From the NCBI RefSeq assembly GCF_003105155.1, contig NZ_QETK01000029.1, forward strand, positions 1 to 64,000: 64,000 nucleotides of DNA, given 5' to 3'. The stretch is from Pseudomonas sp. SDI (GTDB lineage Bacteria > Pseudomonadota > Gammaproteobacteria > Pseudomonadales > Pseudomonadaceae). Positions 23,649-33,039 of the stretch are shown here, piece after piece. Positions within the stretch are counted from its first letter, which is position 1; every line of letters starts with the position of its first letter. Both the position numbers and the translations under genes were made by a program. The notes beneath the pieces were generated by a model that searched no databases, was not told the DNA's origin, and saw only the letters and a list, made by a program, of their open reading frames with translations.

Positions 23649-26600
23649 ATGTCCCTGCGCACTTATCTCTGCGCAGCCCTGCTCGGGCTGTGCCTGTCCC
23701 TCTCCTTCGCCGATGCCGCGGAGTTGCCCAGCACCGCGTCGGTGCAGCACAGCCTCGACAAGATTGCCGAGCGCAAGCTGCCGGAGGCCGACCAGAAGGC
23801 CTTGCAGCAGGTGCTGCAACAGACCCTGGCGTTTCTCAACAGCAAGGACGAGGCGGAAAAACGCCTGGCCGCGCTCAAGCAGCAGCTCGCCGACGCGCCG
23901 CGACAAACCAGCGAAAGCCAACGTGAGCTGACCAAGCTCAAAGACAGCAAGACCCTGCCGGTAGCCCAGCGCTATGCCGCGCAGAGCGTGCCGCAATTGG
24001 AGCAGTTGCTGGCCGAGCGCACCAGCCAGCAGAGTGAGCTGCAAAAGGCGCTGTCCGACGCCAACAGCCTGATCATCAACTCGCAGACCCGCCCCGAGCG
24101 CGCCCAGGCCGAGATCAGTGCCAACCAGACCCGCAGCCAGCAGATCAACACCACCCTGAAACTGGGCAAGGACGCCGGCAAGGCGCTCTCCGCCGAGCAG
24201 CGCACCCAGCTCAACGCCGAGTTGGCCTCGCTCAATGCCGTGACCCTGCTGCGCCGCCAGGAACTGGCCGGCAACAGCCTGTTGCAGGACCTCGGCAATG
24301 CCCAGCACGACCTGCTGATCGAGCGCGCCGCCCGTCTGGAACAGGAGATTCAGGACCTGCAGACGCTGATCAACCAGAAGCGCCTGGCGCAGTCGCAGCA
24401 AACCGTTACCGAGCAGTCCATCGAGGCGCAGAAAGCGGGCGGCAGCAGCCTGCTGGCGACCGAGAGCGCCGCCAACCTGAAGCTCTCCGACTACCTGCTG
24501 CGCAGCACCGACCGCCTCAACGAACTGACCCAGCAGAACCTGCAGACCAAGCAGCAGCTCGACAGCGTGACCCAGAGCGACCAGGCCCTCGACGAGCAGA
24601 TCAACGTGCTCAAGGGCAGCCTGCTGCTGTCGAAGATCCTCTACAAGCAGAAGCAGGCGCTGCCGCACCTGAGGCTCGACCGCGACCTGGCCGACCAGAT
24701 CGCCGACATCCGCCTGTACCAGTTCGAAATCAACCAGCAGCGCGAAACCCTCAGCAGCCCGAGCAGCTATGTCGAGCAACTGCTCGCCAGCCAACCCGCG
24801 GAAACCATCACCCCGCAACTGCGCCGGGCCCTGCTGGAAGTGGCGATCACCCGCAGCGACCTGCTCGAACGGCTGAACCGCGAGCTGAGCGCCCTGCTCA
24901 ACGAATCGATCACCCTGCAACTGAACCAGAAGCAACTGCTGAGCACCGCCCAGGCCCTGCGCAATACCCTCGACGAGCAGATGTTCTGGATTCCCAGCAA
25001 CAAGCCGCTGGACCTCGAATGGCTGCGCAGCGTGCCCGAGCGCCTGCAAAAGCAGGTGGTGAGCCTGCCCTGGGGGTCGGGCATCAAGGGCATGGCCGAC
25101 GGCCTGGTGCAGCGGCCTCTGCTGTTCCTGCCGCTGTTGCTGCTGATCGGCGTGCTGCTGTGGCGGCGCAAATACCTCTATGCGCGGCTGAGCAAGGTTC
25201 ACCAGGACGTCGGCCACTTCAAGCGCGACAGCCAGTGGCACACGCCGCAGGCGATCCTGATCAACGTCTTGCTGGCAATGCCGCTAAGCCTGGGCCTGGC
25301 CCTGTGCGGCTACGCCTTGCAGATCGACGCCCGTGGGCAAAACGCCAACCTCGGCGCCGCCCTCTGGCAGATCGCCCAGGCGTGGCTGGTGTTCTACACC
25401 GCCTACCGCATTCTGGCCCCCGGTGGCGTGGCCGAGTTGCACTTCCGCTGGGCCAAGCCGCAGGTCGAGTTCCTCCGTAGCTGGATCCGCCGTCTCGGCA
25501 CGGTGGTGCTGGCCCTGGTCGGCGTGGTTGCAGTGGCCGAGCACCAGCCGTCGGCGCTGGCCGAGGACGTGCTCGGTATCGGCGTGGTACTGACCTGTTA
25601 TGCGCTGATGGCCTGGCTGCTCAGCCGGCTGCTGCTGAGCAGCCCGGCGCACCGCAACACCTCGCTGTTCCGCCAGGCCGTCGGGGTGGCGTTTACCGCC
25701 CTGCCGATCGCCCTGTTCATGGCGGTGTGCTTCGGCTACTACTACACCGCCCTGAAGCTCACCGACCGCTTGATCGACACCCTCTACCTGCTGATGTTCT
25801 GGCTGGTGATCGAGGCCGCCTTCGTCCGCGGCCTGGCCGTTGCTGCGCGGCGCCTGGCTTACCAGCGGGCACTGAGCAAGCGCCAGGCGGTCAAGGAAGG
25901 CCTGGACGGCGAAACCGTGGTCGAAGAGCCGACCCTGGACATCGAACAGGTCAACCAGCAGTCGCTGCGACTGATTCGCCTGGCCCTGCTCGGGGGCTTC
26001 ATGGCCGCGCTGTACTGGGTCTGGTCGGACCTGATCAGCGTGTTCGCCTACCTCGACAACATCACCCTCTACGAGTACACCAGCGGCACCGGCGCGGCCA
26101 TGAGCATGGTGCCGATCAGCCTCGGCGACATGCTCGGCGCACTGGTGATCATCGGCATCACCTTCGCCCTGGCCGGCAACCTGCCTGGTCTGCTGGAAGT
26201 GCTGGTGCTGTCGCGGCTGAACCTGGCCCAGGGCAGCGCCTACGCCACCACCACGCTGCTGTCCTACGCGATTGCCGGGATCGGCTTCGTCACCACCCTG
26301 TCGACCCTCGGCGTGAGCTGGGACAAGTTGCAGTGGCTGGTGGCGGCGCTGTCGGTGGGCCTTGGTTTCGGCATGCAGGAGATCTTCGCCAACTTCATCT
26401 CCGGCATCATGATCCTGTTCGAGCGCCCGGTGCGGATCGGCGACACCATCACCATCGGCAACCTGTCCGGCACGGTGAGCAAGATCCGCATCCGTGCCAC
26501 CACCATCACCGATTTCGACCGCAAGGACATCATTGTCCCGAACAAGACCTTCATCACCGGCCAGCTGATCAACTGGTCGCTGACCGACACCATTACCCGG

Positions 26601-26990
26601 GTCACGCTCAAGCTCGGCGTCGACTATGGCTCGGACCTCGACCTGGTGCGTTCGCTGCTGTTGCAGGCGGCCAACGACAACCCGCGCGTGCTCAAGGAGC
26701 CGGCGCCGATCGTGTACTTCCTGAACTTCGGTGAAAGCACCCTCGACCATGAGCTGCGCATGCACGTGCGCGACCTCGGCGACCGCAACCCGGTGCTCGA
26801 CGAGATCAATCGCTACATCAACAAGGAATTCAAGAAACAGCACATCAACATCTCGTTCCGGCAGATGGAGGTGTACCTGAAGAACATGCAGGGTCAGGAA
26901 TACAAGATGGTGCCGGTCGAAAGCATGGACAAGACGGTGCTGCCATTAGCGCCGAACGCTGAGCAGAAACCTGCCGGAGACCCGCGTTGA
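23649..26990 (+). CDS. mscK: Large mechanosensitive channel MscK (KefA family)
   Basis: An 1113-residue inner-membrane channel. A signal peptide (MSLRTYLCAALLGLCLSLSF) leads into a long periplasmic coiled-coil region (about residues 25-480, Gln/Leu/Ala-rich). Around ten membrane helices (about 490-890) follow, and the MscS-type pore and vestibule form the C-terminus (GLGFGMQEIFANFISGIMIL, then FERPVRIGDTITIGNLSGTV). Family members open under membrane tension, MscK with K+ dependence. It follows nhaP2 by 39 bases, and its stop overlaps the TTG start of selO, so the three genes probably form one transcript. Confidence 0.9.
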   Translation: MSLRTYLCAALLGLCLSLSFADAAELPSTASVQHSLDKIAERKLPEADQKALQQVLQQTLAFLNSKDEAEKRLAALKQQLADAPRQTSESQRELTKLKDSKTLPVAQRYAAQSVPQLEQLLAERTSQQSELQKALSDANSLIINSQTRPERAQAEISANQTRSQQINTTLKLGKDAGKALSAEQRTQLNAELASLNAVTLLRRQELAGNSLLQDLGNAQHDLLIERAARLEQEIQDLQTLINQKRLAQSQQTVTEQSIEAQKAGGSSLLATESAANLKLSDYLLRSTDRLNELTQQNLQTKQQLDSVTQSDQALDEQINVLKGSLLLSKILYKQKQALPHLRLDRDLADQIADIRLYQFEINQQRETLSSPSSYVEQLLASQPAETITPQLRRALLEVAITRSDLLERLNRELSALLNESITLQLNQKQLLSTAQALRNTLDEQMFWIPSNKPLDLEWLRSVPERLQKQVVSLPWGSGIKGMADGLVQRPLLFLPLLLLIGVLLWRRKYLYARLSKVHQDVGHFKRDSQWHTPQAILINVLLAMPLSLGLALCGYALQIDARGQNANLGAALWQIAQAWLVFYTAYRILAPGGVAELHFRWAKPQVEFLRSWIRRLGTVVLALVGVVAVAEHQPSALAEDVLGIGVVLTCYALMAWLLSRLLLSSPAHRNTSLFRQAVGVAFTALPIALFMAVCFGYYYTALKLTDRLIDTLYLLMFWLVIEAAFVRGLAVAARRLAYQRALSKRQAVKEGLDGETVVEEPTLDIEQVNQQSLRLIRLALLGGFMAALYWVWSDLISVFAYLDNITLYEYTSGTGAAMSMVPISLGDMLGALVIIGITFALAGNLPGLLEVLVLSRLNLAQGSAYATTTLLSYAIAGIGFVTTLSTLGVSWDKLQWLVAALSVGLGFGMQEIFANFISGIMILFERPVRIGDTITIGNLSGTVSKIRIRATTITDFDRKDIIVPNKTFITGQLINWSLTDTITRVTLKLGVDYGSDLDLVRSLLLQAANDNPRVLKEPAPIVYFLNFGESTLDHELRMHVRDLGDRNPVLDEINRYINKEFKKQHINISFRQMEVYLKNMQGQEYKMVPVESMDKTVLPLAPNAEQKPAGDPR

Positions 26991-28447
26991 AAAGCCTCGA
27001 CGAACTGCTGTTCGACAACCGCTTCGCCCGCCTGGGCGATGCGTTCTCCACCCATGTGCTGCCCGAGCCGATTGCCGAGCCGCGCCTGGTCGTGGCCAGC
27101 GAGGCCGCCCTGGCGCTGCTCGACCTCGACCCGCGCGAAGCGCAGTCGCCGCTGTTCGCCGAGCTGTTCAGCGGGCACAAGCTGTGGGCCGAGGCCGAAC
27201 CGCGGGCGATGGTCTATTCCGGGCATCAGTTCGGCCACTACAACCCGCGCCTCGGCGATGGCCGTGGGCTGCTGCTGGGCGAGGTGTACACCGACGCCGG
27301 CGAACACTGGGACCTGCACCTGAAGGGCGCCGGGCAGACCCCGTATTCGCGCATGGGCGATGGCCGCGCCGTGCTGCGTTCGTCGATTCGCGAGTTCCTC
27401 GCCTCGGAAGCCTTGCCGGCGCTGGGCATCCCGAGCAGCCGGGCCTTGTGCGTGATCGGTTCCAGCACCCCGGTGTGGCGCGAAACCCAGGAGCACGCGG
27501 CGATGCTGCTGCGCCTGGCGCCGAGCCATATCCGCTATGGGCATTTCGAGTATTTCTATTACACCCGCCAGCCGGAACAGCAGCGGTTGCTGATCGAGCA
27601 TGTGCTCAACCTGCACTTTGCCGAATGCCGCGAGGCAGCGGAGCCGTACCTGGCGATGTTCCGCAGCATCGTCGAGCGCAATGCCGAGCTCACCGCGCGC
27701 TGGCAGGCGTATGGCTTCTGCCATGGAGTGATGAACACCGACAACCTGTCGATCCTGGGTATTACCTTCGATTTCGGGCCGTATGCGTTTCTCGACGATT
27801 TCGATGCCAACTTCGTCTGCAACCACTCCGACAACCAGGGCCGCTACAGCTACAGCAACCAGGTGCCGATTGCGCACTGGAACCTCAGTGCACTGGCACA
27901 GGCATTGACCCCGTTCATCAGCGTCGCGGCGTTGCAGGAGGCGCTGGGGTTGTTCCTGCCGTTGTACGAGGCGCATTACCTGGACCTGATGCGCCGGCGC
28001 CTGGGCCTGACCGTGGCCGAGGATGCAGACAAGGCCTTGCTGGAACGGCTGTTGCAGCTGATGCAGCGCGGGGCGGTGGATTACACGCTGTTCTTCCGCC
28101 ACCTGGGCGACCAGCCGGCGGAAGCGGCGTTGCGAGTGGTGCGTGAGGATTTCGTCGACCTCGCCGGGTTCGATCGCTGGGGCGAGGATTACCTGGCCCG
28201 GCTGGCGCGCGAACCGGGCAACGCCGAGGGCCGGCGTGCGCGCATGCATGCGGTGAACCCGCTGTATATCTTGCGCAACTACCTGGCGCAGCGGGCGATC
28301 GAAGCGGCCGAAGGCGGCGATTACGCAGAGGTACGGCGCCTGCACAAGGTGCTGACGCGGCCGTTCGACGAACAGCCGGGGATGCAAGCGTATGCCGAGC
28401 GGCCGCCGGAGTGGGGCAAGCACCTGGAGATCAGTTGTTCCTCGTAA
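26987..28447 (+). CDS. selO: Protein adenylyltransferase SelO (YdiU)
   Basis: A 486-residue pseudokinase-fold enzyme that transfers AMP to Ser/Thr/Tyr of target proteins. It has the conserved YSGHQFGHYNPRLGDGRGLL block, the nucleotide-binding GAGQTPYSRMGDGRAVLRSS, and the metal-binding FCHGVMNTDNLSI and TFDFGPYAFLDDF. The C-terminus is CSS, corresponding to the Sec-Ser-Ser end of eukaryotic SelO. The TTG start at 26987 lies inside the mscK stop (TTGA), so translation is probably coupled. Confidence 0.92.
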   Translation: MKSLDELLFDNRFARLGDAFSTHVLPEPIAEPRLVVASEAALALLDLDPREAQSPLFAELFSGHKLWAEAEPRAMVYSGHQFGHYNPRLGDGRGLLLGEVYTDAGEHWDLHLKGAGQTPYSRMGDGRAVLRSSIREFLASEALPALGIPSSRALCVIGSSTPVWRETQEHAAMLLRLAPSHIRYGHFEYFYYTRQPEQQRLLIEHVLNLHFAECREAAEPYLAMFRSIVERNAELTARWQAYGFCHGVMNTDNLSILGITFDFGPYAFLDDFDANFVCNHSDNQGRYSYSNQVPIAHWNLSALAQALTPFISVAALQEALGLFLPLYEAHYLDLMRRRLGLTVAEDADKALLERLLQLMQRGAVDYTLFFRHLGDQPAEAALRVVREDFVDLAGFDRWGEDYLARLAREPGNAEGRRARMHAVNPLYILRNYLAQRAIEAAEGGDYAEVRRLHKVLTRPFDEQPGMQAYAERPPEWGKHLEISCSS

Positions 28448-28507
28448 GTGCTTGATTATGCGGTGCAGCCGCAAAACCTGAAATCTCGATTTACATAGGA
28501 GCCCCGC

Positions 28508-28942
28508 ATGACCGACCCCCTGCTCATCCCCTGCCCGCATTGCAACGGCCTTAACCGCATCCCCGCCACGCGCCTGGGCGATCAGCCGAAATGCGGGCGC
28601 TGCAAAGCCAGCGTTCTGTCGCGCACGCCGTTCGAGCTGAAACAGGCCGACTACGCCAGCCAGATCAAAGGCGACCTGCCACTGTTGATCGACGTCTGGG
28701 CCGACTGGTGCGGCCCATGCAAGTCCTTTGCGCCGATCTTCGAACAGGCCGCACAGCAACTGGCCGGCCGCTGCCGCCTGGCCAAGCTCGACAGCGAAGC
28801 CAACCCGCACCTCGCCGGGCAACTGGGCATCCGCTCGATCCCGAGCCTGATCCTGTTCAAGAATGGTCGTGAAATCGCCCGCCAGAGCGGTGCATTCCCA
28901 CTCCAGCAACTCCTGGAGTGGCTACGCAGCGCCGGGGTTTAA
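28508..28942 (+). CDS. trxC: Thioredoxin 2 (TrxC)
   Basis: A 144-residue cytoplasmic thioredoxin with an N-terminal zinc module (C9, C12, C29, C32) and the active site WCGPC (C68/C71) in VWADWCGPCKSF. Zinc-bearing thioredoxin 2 is typical of oxidative-stress responses. AGGAGC lies just upstream of the ATG. Its stop overlaps the stop of the convergent parA-like gene. Confidence 0.94.
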   Translation: MTDPLLIPCPHCNGLNRIPATRLGDQPKCGRCKASVLSRTPFELKQADYASQIKGDLPLLIDVWADWCGPCKSFAPIFEQAAQQLAGRCRLAKLDSEANPHLAGQLGIRSIPSLILFKNGREIARQSGAFPLQQLLEWLRSAGV

Positions 28943-29712
28943 GCGCGCTCTTCGAGCAAGGCATGCAGTTCGACGAACTGCTGGGTCAGCTTGTGCCGTG
29001 GGTCCAGGTAGATCAGCGGCTGGCTGGCCTGGTGCGACTCGCGCATCTTCACCGAGCTGGCCAGGTACACCGGCAACACCGGCAAGCCCTCGGCCAGCAA
29101 CTCGTCGAGCATCTGCTGCGGCAGGCTGGCACGCGCCTGGAACTGATTGACGACAATCCCCTCCACCTCCAAGCCCTCGTTGTGGTCGTCCTTCAGCTCC
29201 TCGATCTCGGCCATCAGCCCATACAGTGCCTGACGCGAGAAACTGTCACAGTCGAAGGGAATCAGTACGCGATCGGCAGCAATCAGCGCCGATACCGCAT
29301 AGAAATTCAACGCCGGCGGCGTATCCAGGTAGATCCGGTCGTAGTCTTCAGCCAGCTCATCCAGCAGCTTTCGCAGCTTGTTGATCTTGTGCTTGGCCTC
29401 AAGCTTGGGTTGCAGGTCGGCCAGTTCCGCGGTGGCGGTGACCACATGCAGGTTGTCGAACGGGGTTTCGTAGATATCGACCTTGCTCTTCTTGGCAAAC
29501 GGCCCGGACGACAGCGTCTGCTTGAAGAAGTCGGCAATGCCCATGGGAATGTCCTCGCCGGTCAGGCCGGTAAGGTACTGGGTCGAGTTGGCCTGGGCAT
29601 CCAGGTCGATCAGCAGGGTCCGATAGCCTTCATTGGCACTCACCGCCGCCAGGTTGCAGGCAATGCTCGACTTGCCCACGCCACCTTTCTGATTGAACAC
29701 CACGCGCCGCAT
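28939..29712 (-). CDS. ParA-family ATPase (solo)
   Basis: A 257-residue Walker-type ATPase with the deviant Walker A KGGVGKSS (residues 9-16), LLIDLDAQANST and YDRIYLDTPPALNFYAV. No parB-like gene or parS cluster is next to it, so it is not a chromosome/plasmid partition pair. Solo ParA proteins often position other complexes such as chemotaxis arrays or secretion machines. ATG 29712 has GGAGG upstream. It ends in the last codons of convergent trxC. Confidence 0.85.
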   Translation of the reverse strand: MRRVVFNQKGGVGKSSIACNLAAVSANEGYRTLLIDLDAQANSTQYLTGLTGEDIPMGIADFFKQTLSSGPFAKKSKVDIYETPFDNLHVVTATAELADLQPKLEAKHKINKLRKLLDELAEDYDRIYLDTPPALNFYAVSALIAADRVLIPFDCDSFSRQALYGLMAEIEELKDDHNEGLEVEGIVVNQFQARASLPQQMLDELLAEGLPVLPVYLASSVKMRESHQASQPLIYLDPRHKLTQQFVELHALLEERA

Positions 29713-29792
29713 GCAAAAACCTCCATGTGTCAGGGGGAAGGCCCGAGTATGTCGGCGCTGCGCCGGTTTAGCCAGCACCCGCTGGACCACGG

Positions 29793-29891
29793 GTGAAGGC
29801 TTTCGACCGAGGGTCGGCGGCGGCGGCCAAGGAAGCCGATGCCAACGCGCTGATCAGCTTCGCCAGCGACGACCTGGCGCACGTCGACTGA
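29793..29891 (+). pseudogene. 33-codon gene relic in the parA/LysR gap
   Basis: A frame from GTG 29793 to TGA 29891 reads VKAFDRGSAAAAKEADANAL then ISFASDDLAHVD, with native-looking codon use but no ribosome site. It may be the 3' end of a lost gene; I do not recognise it. It ends two bases before the LysR stop. Confidence 0.25.
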
Positions 29892-29892
29892 C

Positions 29893-30795
29893 CTAGCCCG
29901 GCGGGTGCACCTCGCGCCCGCCCAGCAAGGCGACAAAGGCGTTGACCATCGCCGACGCAGTCGCCTTGCGCTGCACCAGCCACACGGCGGTCATCGCCTC
30001 GGCATCGAGCAGGGTGCGGTAGACCACGCCGTCGATACGCATGCGCTGGAACGACGCCGGTAGCACCGAGACCCCCAACCCCGCCGACACCAGGCCGATG
30101 ATGGTCATCGCCTCCCCCGCCTCCTGGGCGAAGTGCGGGCTGAACCCGGCTGCCCGGGCCAGGCTCAGCAACTGTGCATGCAGGCCGCTGCCATAGCTGC
30201 GCGGAAAGAACACGAACGGTTCATGCGCCAGCGCCGCCAGGTGCAGGCCGGCTTCGCTGCCAGCAGCCAGCGGATGGCCGGCGTTGAGCACCGCCACCAG
30301 AGGTTCGCGCAGCAGCTCGGTGGCCAGCAGGCTGTCGGGCAGGGCCAGCGGCCGCATCAGGCCGACATCGATGGACTCGTCGAGCAGCGCGTCGGCGACG
30401 TCGCGGCTGCTCATTTCCTTGAGGTTCAGGTGCACCGCCGGAAAGCGCTGGCGGAAGGCGTAGATGGCCTTGGGAATGTTCGAGTTGAACGGTGCCGACG
30501 AGGTGAAGCCAACCTTCATCTCGCCCAGCTCGCCAAGCTGCGCACGGCGCGCGACATCGGCGGCCTTATCGACCTGGGCCAGCACCAGGCGGGCTTCCTC
30601 AAGGAACAGCCGGCCGGCTTCGCTGAGCGCCACGCGGCGGTTGGTGCGGTCGAACAGCCGCGCCCCCAGTTGCTGTTCCAGGGCCTGGATCTGCTGGCTC
30701 AGCGGCGGCTGGGAGATGCCCAGCAACTGCGCGGCGCGTCCGAAATGCAGCTCTTCGGCGACGGCGATGAAGTAGCGCAGGTGACGCAATTCCAT
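29893..30795 (-). CDS. LysR-family transcriptional regulator
   Basis: A 300-residue LysR regulator. The winged helix-turn-helix occupies residues 1-60 (MELRHLRYFIAVAEELHFGR, LLGISQPPLSQQIQALEQQL), and the remainder is the two-lobed effector domain (VGFTSSAPFNSNIP, GLGVSVLPASFQRM). It is divergent from an MFS transporter gene 121 bases away. By usual LysR logic it controls that gene and itself. The ligand is unknown. Confidence 0.9.
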   Translation of the reverse strand: MELRHLRYFIAVAEELHFGRAAQLLGISQPPLSQQIQALEQQLGARLFDRTNRRVALSEAGRLFLEEARLVLAQVDKAADVARRAQLGELGEMKVGFTSSAPFNSNIPKAIYAFRQRFPAVHLNLKEMSSRDVADALLDESIDVGLMRPLALPDSLLATELLREPLVAVLNAGHPLAAGSEAGLHLAALAHEPFVFFPRSYGSGLHAQLLSLARAAGFSPHFAQEAGEAMTIIGLVSAGLGVSVLPASFQRMRIDGVVYRTLLDAEAMTAVWLVQRKATASAMVNAFVALLGGREVHPPG

Positions 30796-30915
30796 GGCGG
30801 CTCCAATAGGTCGTAAAACCTCTTAAACAGGTCGAACAATATATTGGAAATGATCATTAGCCAGCTATATGCTTTTTTCACTGCCGGGTACGGCCGTAGC
30901 CCTTCCGAGGTTCCT

Positions 30916-32178
30916 GTGAAAACTGCTGTTGCGCCCCACGCCCACGACGTTCCCCCTGCTGCTGCCGATGTGGCTGCCGAGCCGTTCAGCGAACGCTGGA
31001 TCGAGAAAGGCACCCCGGCGTTCATGCGTACGGTACTGGCACTGTTCTGCGGCGGCTTTGCCACCTTTGCCCTGCTGTACTGCGTGCAACCGATGATGCC
31101 GCTGCTGTCGACGGAGTTTTCCATCAATGCGGCACAAAGCAGCCTGGTGTTGTCGGTGTCGACCGCGATGCTGGCCATCGGCTTGTTGATTACCGGGCCG
31201 ATTTCCGACCGCATCGGGCGCAAGCAGGTGATGGTTGCGGCGTTGTTCTGTGCCGCGTTGTGCACCTTGGCCAGTGCGCTGATGCCGACCTGGCAGGGGG
31301 TACTGGCGTTGCGCGCGCTGGTCGGCTTGTCGCTGAGCGGGCTAGCCGCAGTGGCGATGACCTACCTGAGCGAAGAGATTCATCCGCAGCACATCGGCCT
31401 GGCGATGGGCCTGTACATCGGCGGCAATGCGATTGGCGGGATGAGCGGGCGACTGATCAGCGGTGTGCTGATCGACTTTGTCAGCTGGCACACGGCGATG
31501 CTGGTGATTGGCGGCCTGGCACTGGTAGCGGCGGCGCTGTTCTGGCGGATCCTGCCGGAGTCGCGCAACTTCCGCGCCCGCCCGCTGAACCCGCGCAGCC
31601 TGCTCGAGGGCTTTACCCAGCACTTTCGCGATGCCGGGCTGCCGTGGCTGTTTCTGGAGGCGTTCGTGTTGATGGGGGCGTTCGTCACCCTGTTCAACTA
31701 CATCGGCTATCGCCTGCTGGCGGCGCCGTACCAGATGAACCAGGCGCTGGTCGGGTTGCTGTCGGTGGTGTATCTGTCGGGCATCTACAGTTCGGCACAG
31801 ATTGGCGCACTGGCGGACAAGCTGGGCCGGCGCAAGGTGTTCTGGGCAACGATTGTGCTGATGTTCGCTGGTTTGCTGCTGACCTTGTTCCAGCCGTTGC
31901 CGCTGGTGATTGTCGGCATGCTGGTGTTTACCTTCGGCTTCTTCGGTGCGCACTCGGTGGCCAGCAGCTGGATTGGCCGGCGCGCGAAAACCGCCAAGGG
32001 CCAGGCCTCGTCGTTGTACCTGTTCAGTTATTACGCGGGGTCGAGCGTGGCGGGGACGGCAGGCGGGGTGTTCTGGCATTACGCCGGGTGGAACGGCATC
32101 GGGGTGTTTATCGGTAGCTTGCTGGTGGTGGCCTTGCTGGTGGCGCTGAAGTTGAGTCGGTTGCCCGTTAAACAGTGA
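30916..32178 (+). CDS. MFS transporter (YnfM-like)
   Basis: A 420-residue major facilitator with 12 predicted membrane helices and the loop motif GPISDRIGRKQVM between helices 2 and 3. The pattern (FMRTVLALFCGGFATFALLY...) resembles YnfM-type efflux proteins, which are typically paired with a divergent LysR gene as here. The GTG at 30916 has GAGGT just upstream. The ATG at 30844 would add 24 residues and lies in the regulatory gap. The substrate cannot be read from the sequence. Confidence 0.85.
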   Translation: MKTAVAPHAHDVPPAAADVAAEPFSERWIEKGTPAFMRTVLALFCGGFATFALLYCVQPMMPLLSTEFSINAAQSSLVLSVSTAMLAIGLLITGPISDRIGRKQVMVAALFCAALCTLASALMPTWQGVLALRALVGLSLSGLAAVAMTYLSEEIHPQHIGLAMGLYIGGNAIGGMSGRLISGVLIDFVSWHTAMLVIGGLALVAAALFWRILPESRNFRARPLNPRSLLEGFTQHFRDAGLPWLFLEAFVLMGAFVTLFNYIGYRLLAAPYQMNQALVGLLSVVYLSGIYSSAQIGALADKLGRRKVFWATIVLMFAGLLLTLFQPLPLVIVGMLVFTFGFFGAHSVASSWIGRRAKTAKGQASSLYLFSYYAGSSVAGTAGGVFWHYAGWNGIGVFIGSLLVVALLVALKLSRLPVKQ

Positions 32179-32185
32179 GGGCCTC

Positions 32186-32210
32186 ATCGCGGGACGACTC
32201 GTCCCGCGAT
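32186..32210. terminator. Perfect inverted repeat at convergent gene ends (REP core)
   Basis: ATCGCGGGACGA and TCGTCCCGCGAT pair around a single C between the MFS gene and the BOF-family gene. It has the same core as 6305-6325. It likely serves as a shared transcript-end hairpin. Confidence 0.6.
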
Positions 32211-32218
32211 GCTTTCGA

Positions 32219-32566
32219 TCAGTTGACGATCTCGACCAGATCCACATCGATCTCGCGGCTCATCAGGTTCTTTTCCACTTCACCGGTCAGCTTGACCTTG
32301 GTCTTCTCGTTGAATGCTACCGCCGGCAGATCTTCGTTATCGATCTCCACGGTAATGGTGCCGGTATTGTCCTTGAACTCGTACTTGTCGTCGTTGTTCA
32401 GCTGCTTGGTGACAAACCCGTGCAACACCACCGGGCTGTCATCGGCCGCGTCGTTGGCGGCGGCAACGGTGCTGATCGGCTGGGCGCCTGGCCCGGTATA
32501 ACCGACGGCCAGGGCAGCCGTGCTGAACAGCGGGGCAAGCAGCAGAACGAGGTAACGGGCTTTCAT
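32219..32566 (-). CDS. Periplasmic OB-fold stress protein (YgiW/YdeI, BOF family)
   Basis: A 115-residue protein with signal peptide MKARYLVLLLAPLFSTAALA. A compact beta-rich domain follows, with the family pattern VVLHGFVTKQLNNDDKYEFK, DNTGTITVEID and VKLTGEVEKNLMSREIDVDL. BOF proteins are small periplasmic proteins linked to stress tolerance. It is preceded on the same strand by the gsp operon, 65 bases away, but has its own upstream gap and may be independent. Confidence 0.85.
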   Translation of the reverse strand: MKARYLVLLLAPLFSTAALAVGYTGPGAQPISTVAAANDAADDSPVVLHGFVTKQLNNDDKYEFKDNTGTITVEIDNEDLPAVAFNEKTKVKLTGEVEKNLMSREIDVDLVEIVN

Positions 32567-32631
32567 GGTAAGGCTCCAGTGCAGTAGTTGATGGCGCTAC
32601 GATAACCAGGCCAACTGAACTGAAGCTTAAA

Positions 32632-33039
32632 TCAGCCCGCCGGCACCTCCAGCACCGCCTGCACACGCAACTGCCCGTCGATCCGCTCCAGGGTCAGGCT
32701 ACTGAAGCGCCCGCCCTCGACCTCGCGCGCCTGCAACCAGCCCAGCAGGACCTGCGCCGGCCCCTGCACCGCCACCTGCAGCTGACCCTCGCCCAGTTCA
32801 AAGCCCAGCACCTTCAGCCCCGCCGCCCGCGCACTGGCGCTCAAGCGCGCCGGCGACCGTTCGACCTGCGCCGGCAAGCCCCCTGGTTGCGCCCCCAGCA
32901 GTGCCCCAGCCAGCACCAGCGCCCGCGCATGCGCCTGCTGCGCGCGCTCCAGCCGGCCCAGGCCAGGTTGCCAGAGTACCTGCCAGAGCAGCACGGCCAG
33001 CAGCGCCCCGGCCAACCCCAGACGCCATTGCTGGCTCAT
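32632..33039 (-). CDS. gspM: Type II secretion protein GspM
   Basis: A 135-residue inner-membrane protein. A short cytoplasmic N-terminus and one membrane helix (LGLAGALLAVLLWQVLW, about residues 7-23) precede a small periplasmic ferredoxin-like domain. ATG 33039 overlaps the gspL stop. It partners GspL in the assembly platform. It is the last gene of the gsp operon. Confidence 0.82.
   Translation of the reverse strand: MSQQWRLGLAGALLAVLLWQVLWQPGLGRLERAQQAHARALVLAGALLGAQPGGLPAQVERSPARLSASARAAGLKVLGFELGEGQLQVAVQGPAQVLLGWLQAREVEGGRFSSLTLERIDGQLRVQAVLEVPAG

Noticed and set aside
20895..25241. 1448-codon minus-strand open frame
   Set aside because: It runs antisense through nhaP2 and mscK, with low-complexity Gln/Arg/His/Ala-rich translation. 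It is a GC-rich shadow of the real genes.
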